A DNA stretch of 6,413 nt, taken from Methylobacter sp. Lineage in GTDB: Bacteria > Pseudomonadota > Gammaproteobacteria > Methylococcales > Methylomonadaceae. Positions 5,596 to 6,413 of this stretch are shown here, in pieces. A program made the position numbers and the translations under genes. The stretch covers positions 1 to 6,413 of the forward strand of contig JAQTLI010000169.1 in NCBI GenBank assembly GCA_028714995.1. Direction: 5' to 3'. Under the pieces are notes generated by a model, which saw only the letters and a program-made list of their open reading frames with translations, ran no database searches and was not told the origin of the DNA. Numbering within the stretch: the stretch's first letter is position 1; every line of letters starts with the position of its first letter.

Positions 5596-6413
5596 TTACC
5601 TATCAGCCCGCCATTGCTGGCGATAGTCCTGATAAGTGAAATGTTTCATTTTTTTTATCCGGCCAGAATTGCTGACATAAATATCCGGCAGATTGTACCC
5701 ATTAAACCGGTTTGCTTTAATCAAACTGTAGGCTCCGAGATGCTTAAAAATCACTCTACCTCCCACTTCCAGTGGTTCTTTAAAACGATACTCACCGAAT
5801 ACATCACCCGCCAGACAGGTGCTGCCTGCCAAAACAGCGGCATACTGTCCATTGGGGTCATGCTCATGTAACTCAGGCTGGCGCTGATATTCGAACACTT
5901 CAGGATTATGATTGACCGATGTGTCCAATATGGCAATTGTTTTACCATCACTGACAAAACTATCGATAATTGTTGACATTAAATGCCCCGCTCGACCTAC
6001 TACCGCCTTGCCCGGCTCAATATAAATTTCAAGGGAAAAATCCTTCTTCAGTTTATTGACCAAATCAATAAACGGGCGGTGATCTTCAATCTGATTAAAC
6101 AAATAACCGCCGCCCATATTCAGCCATTTGAGTTGAGCCAATCTTTCACCCAAATGATACTGAAGTTTCTCAACGGTTTTAATTAGCGGAGTGAAATCCG
6201 TTGCCGAAAATATGTTATGAACATGCAACCCTTGAATTTGATCCAGACAAGTTGACCGAAACAGCTCATCCATATCTATGCCCAGCTTTGAATACTGCCG
6301 ACAGGGATCAAATCGATCATCATGAAGAAAAGACAACTTTGGATTAAGCCGCAAACCGATTGAGGCCTGCGCTTTTGCAGCCTCATAAAACCGCTGATGC
6401 TGGGATAAAGAAT
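5596..6413 (-). CDS. Carboxynorspermidine decarboxylase-like (NspC family) fold-III PLP-dependent decarboxylase, 5' end cut by window edge
   Basis: NspC-type enzymes remove the carboxyl group from carboxynorspermidine or carboxyspermidine in the alternative bacterial polyamine pathway (family knowledge). 271 complete codons are visible; the frame is still open at the right edge, so the start and the PLP-binding lysine are outside. Counting from the first full codon: SIGLRLNP (17-24), RQYSKLGI, GLHVHNIF (61-68), WLNMGGG (96-102), the phosphate-site EPGK (132-135), AILDTS, STCLAGD with the active-site cysteine (Cys199), EYRF, GAYSLIKANRFNG (226-238), and NLPDIYV. CLAGD and FNGxNLP point to NspC. 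Two motifs differ: NspC usually has GLHFHxLCE and a HYTMVK-like block, whereas here they read GLHVHNIFSA and GAYSLIK, the latter closer to the GAYT of ornithine decarboxylases. The substrate may therefore differ. A family size near 370-400 suggests 100-130 residues are missing. It probably leads into the oxidoreductase gene as one operon. Confidence 0.8.
   Translation of the reverse strand, partial: SLSQHQRFYEAAKAQASIGLRLNPKLSFLHDDRFDPCRQYSKLGIDMDELFRSTCLDQIQGLHVHNIFSATDFTPLIKTVEKLQYHLGERLAQLKWLNMGGGYLFNQIEDHRPFIDLVNKLKKDFSLEIYIEPGKAVVGRAGHLMSTIIDSFVSDGKTIAILDTSVNHNPEVFEYQRQPELHEHDPNGQYAAVLAGSTCLAGDVFGEYRFKEPLEVGGRVIFKHLGAYSLIKANRFNGYNLPDIYVSNSGRIKKMKHFTYQDYRQQWRADR

Noticed and set aside
6352..6354. 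TTG at 6354 as the start of the decarboxylase.
   Set aside because: The frame is open upstream to the window edge and the upstream codons encode family-like sequence (AQASIGLRLNP), so the true start lies outside the window.
1..6413. Search for CRISPR arrays, tRNA or rRNA genes, insertion sequences, toxin-antitoxin or defence genes.
   Set aside because: No regularly spaced repeats, tRNA-like cloverleaf, transposase motifs or terminal inverted repeats were seen. The named genes are core or common metabolic functions, so no new system is claimed.

Overview
The window reads as an ordinary chromosomal segment of a Gram-negative bacterium, most likely a gammaproteobacterium. The evidence is a class A penicillin-binding protein with a PBP1b-type UB2H region, the periplasmic lipoprotein carrier LolA, and a RarA that closely follows the Escherichia coli protein. 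Base composition looks moderate (about 45% G+C by eye in the first 60 bases). The genus cannot be fixed from the sequence. Every well-supported gene lies on the minus strand, so transcription runs from high to low coordinates.

Right part (about 4575-6413): the C-terminal two thirds of a fold-III PLP-dependent decarboxylase related to carboxynorspermidine decarboxylase (NspC) runs in from beyond the right edge. It is followed 28 bases later by a zinc-independent, quinone-oxidoreductase-type member of the medium-chain dehydrogenase/reductase superfamily. The short gap contains a strong ribosome binding site, and the two are probably co-transcribed.

Middle (3960-4574): 615 bases without a convincing gene. 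It holds a weak candidate terminator hairpin, an unrecognised 67-codon reading frame that may be a gene remnant, a 9-base direct repeat, and a candidate promoter with a perfect TATAAT for the left-hand operon.

Left part (1-3959): mrcB (PBP1b), lolA and rarA form a tight operon with gaps of 11 and 23 bases. PBP1b makes peptidoglycan at the inner membrane. LolA ferries lipoproteins across the periplasm to the outer membrane. RarA is an AAA+ ATPase acting at stalled replication forks. In E. coli the lolA-rarA pair follows ftsK; here PBP1b takes that place. Enterobacterial PBP1b is activated by an outer-membrane lipoprotein (LpoB) that needs the Lol pathway, so the linkage is functionally suggestive.

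I found no mobile element, CRISPR array, RNA gene or clearly novel system. The points most worth a second look are the altered active-site motifs of the NspC-like enzyme, the mrcB-lolA-rarA arrangement, and the unexplained intergenic reading frame.
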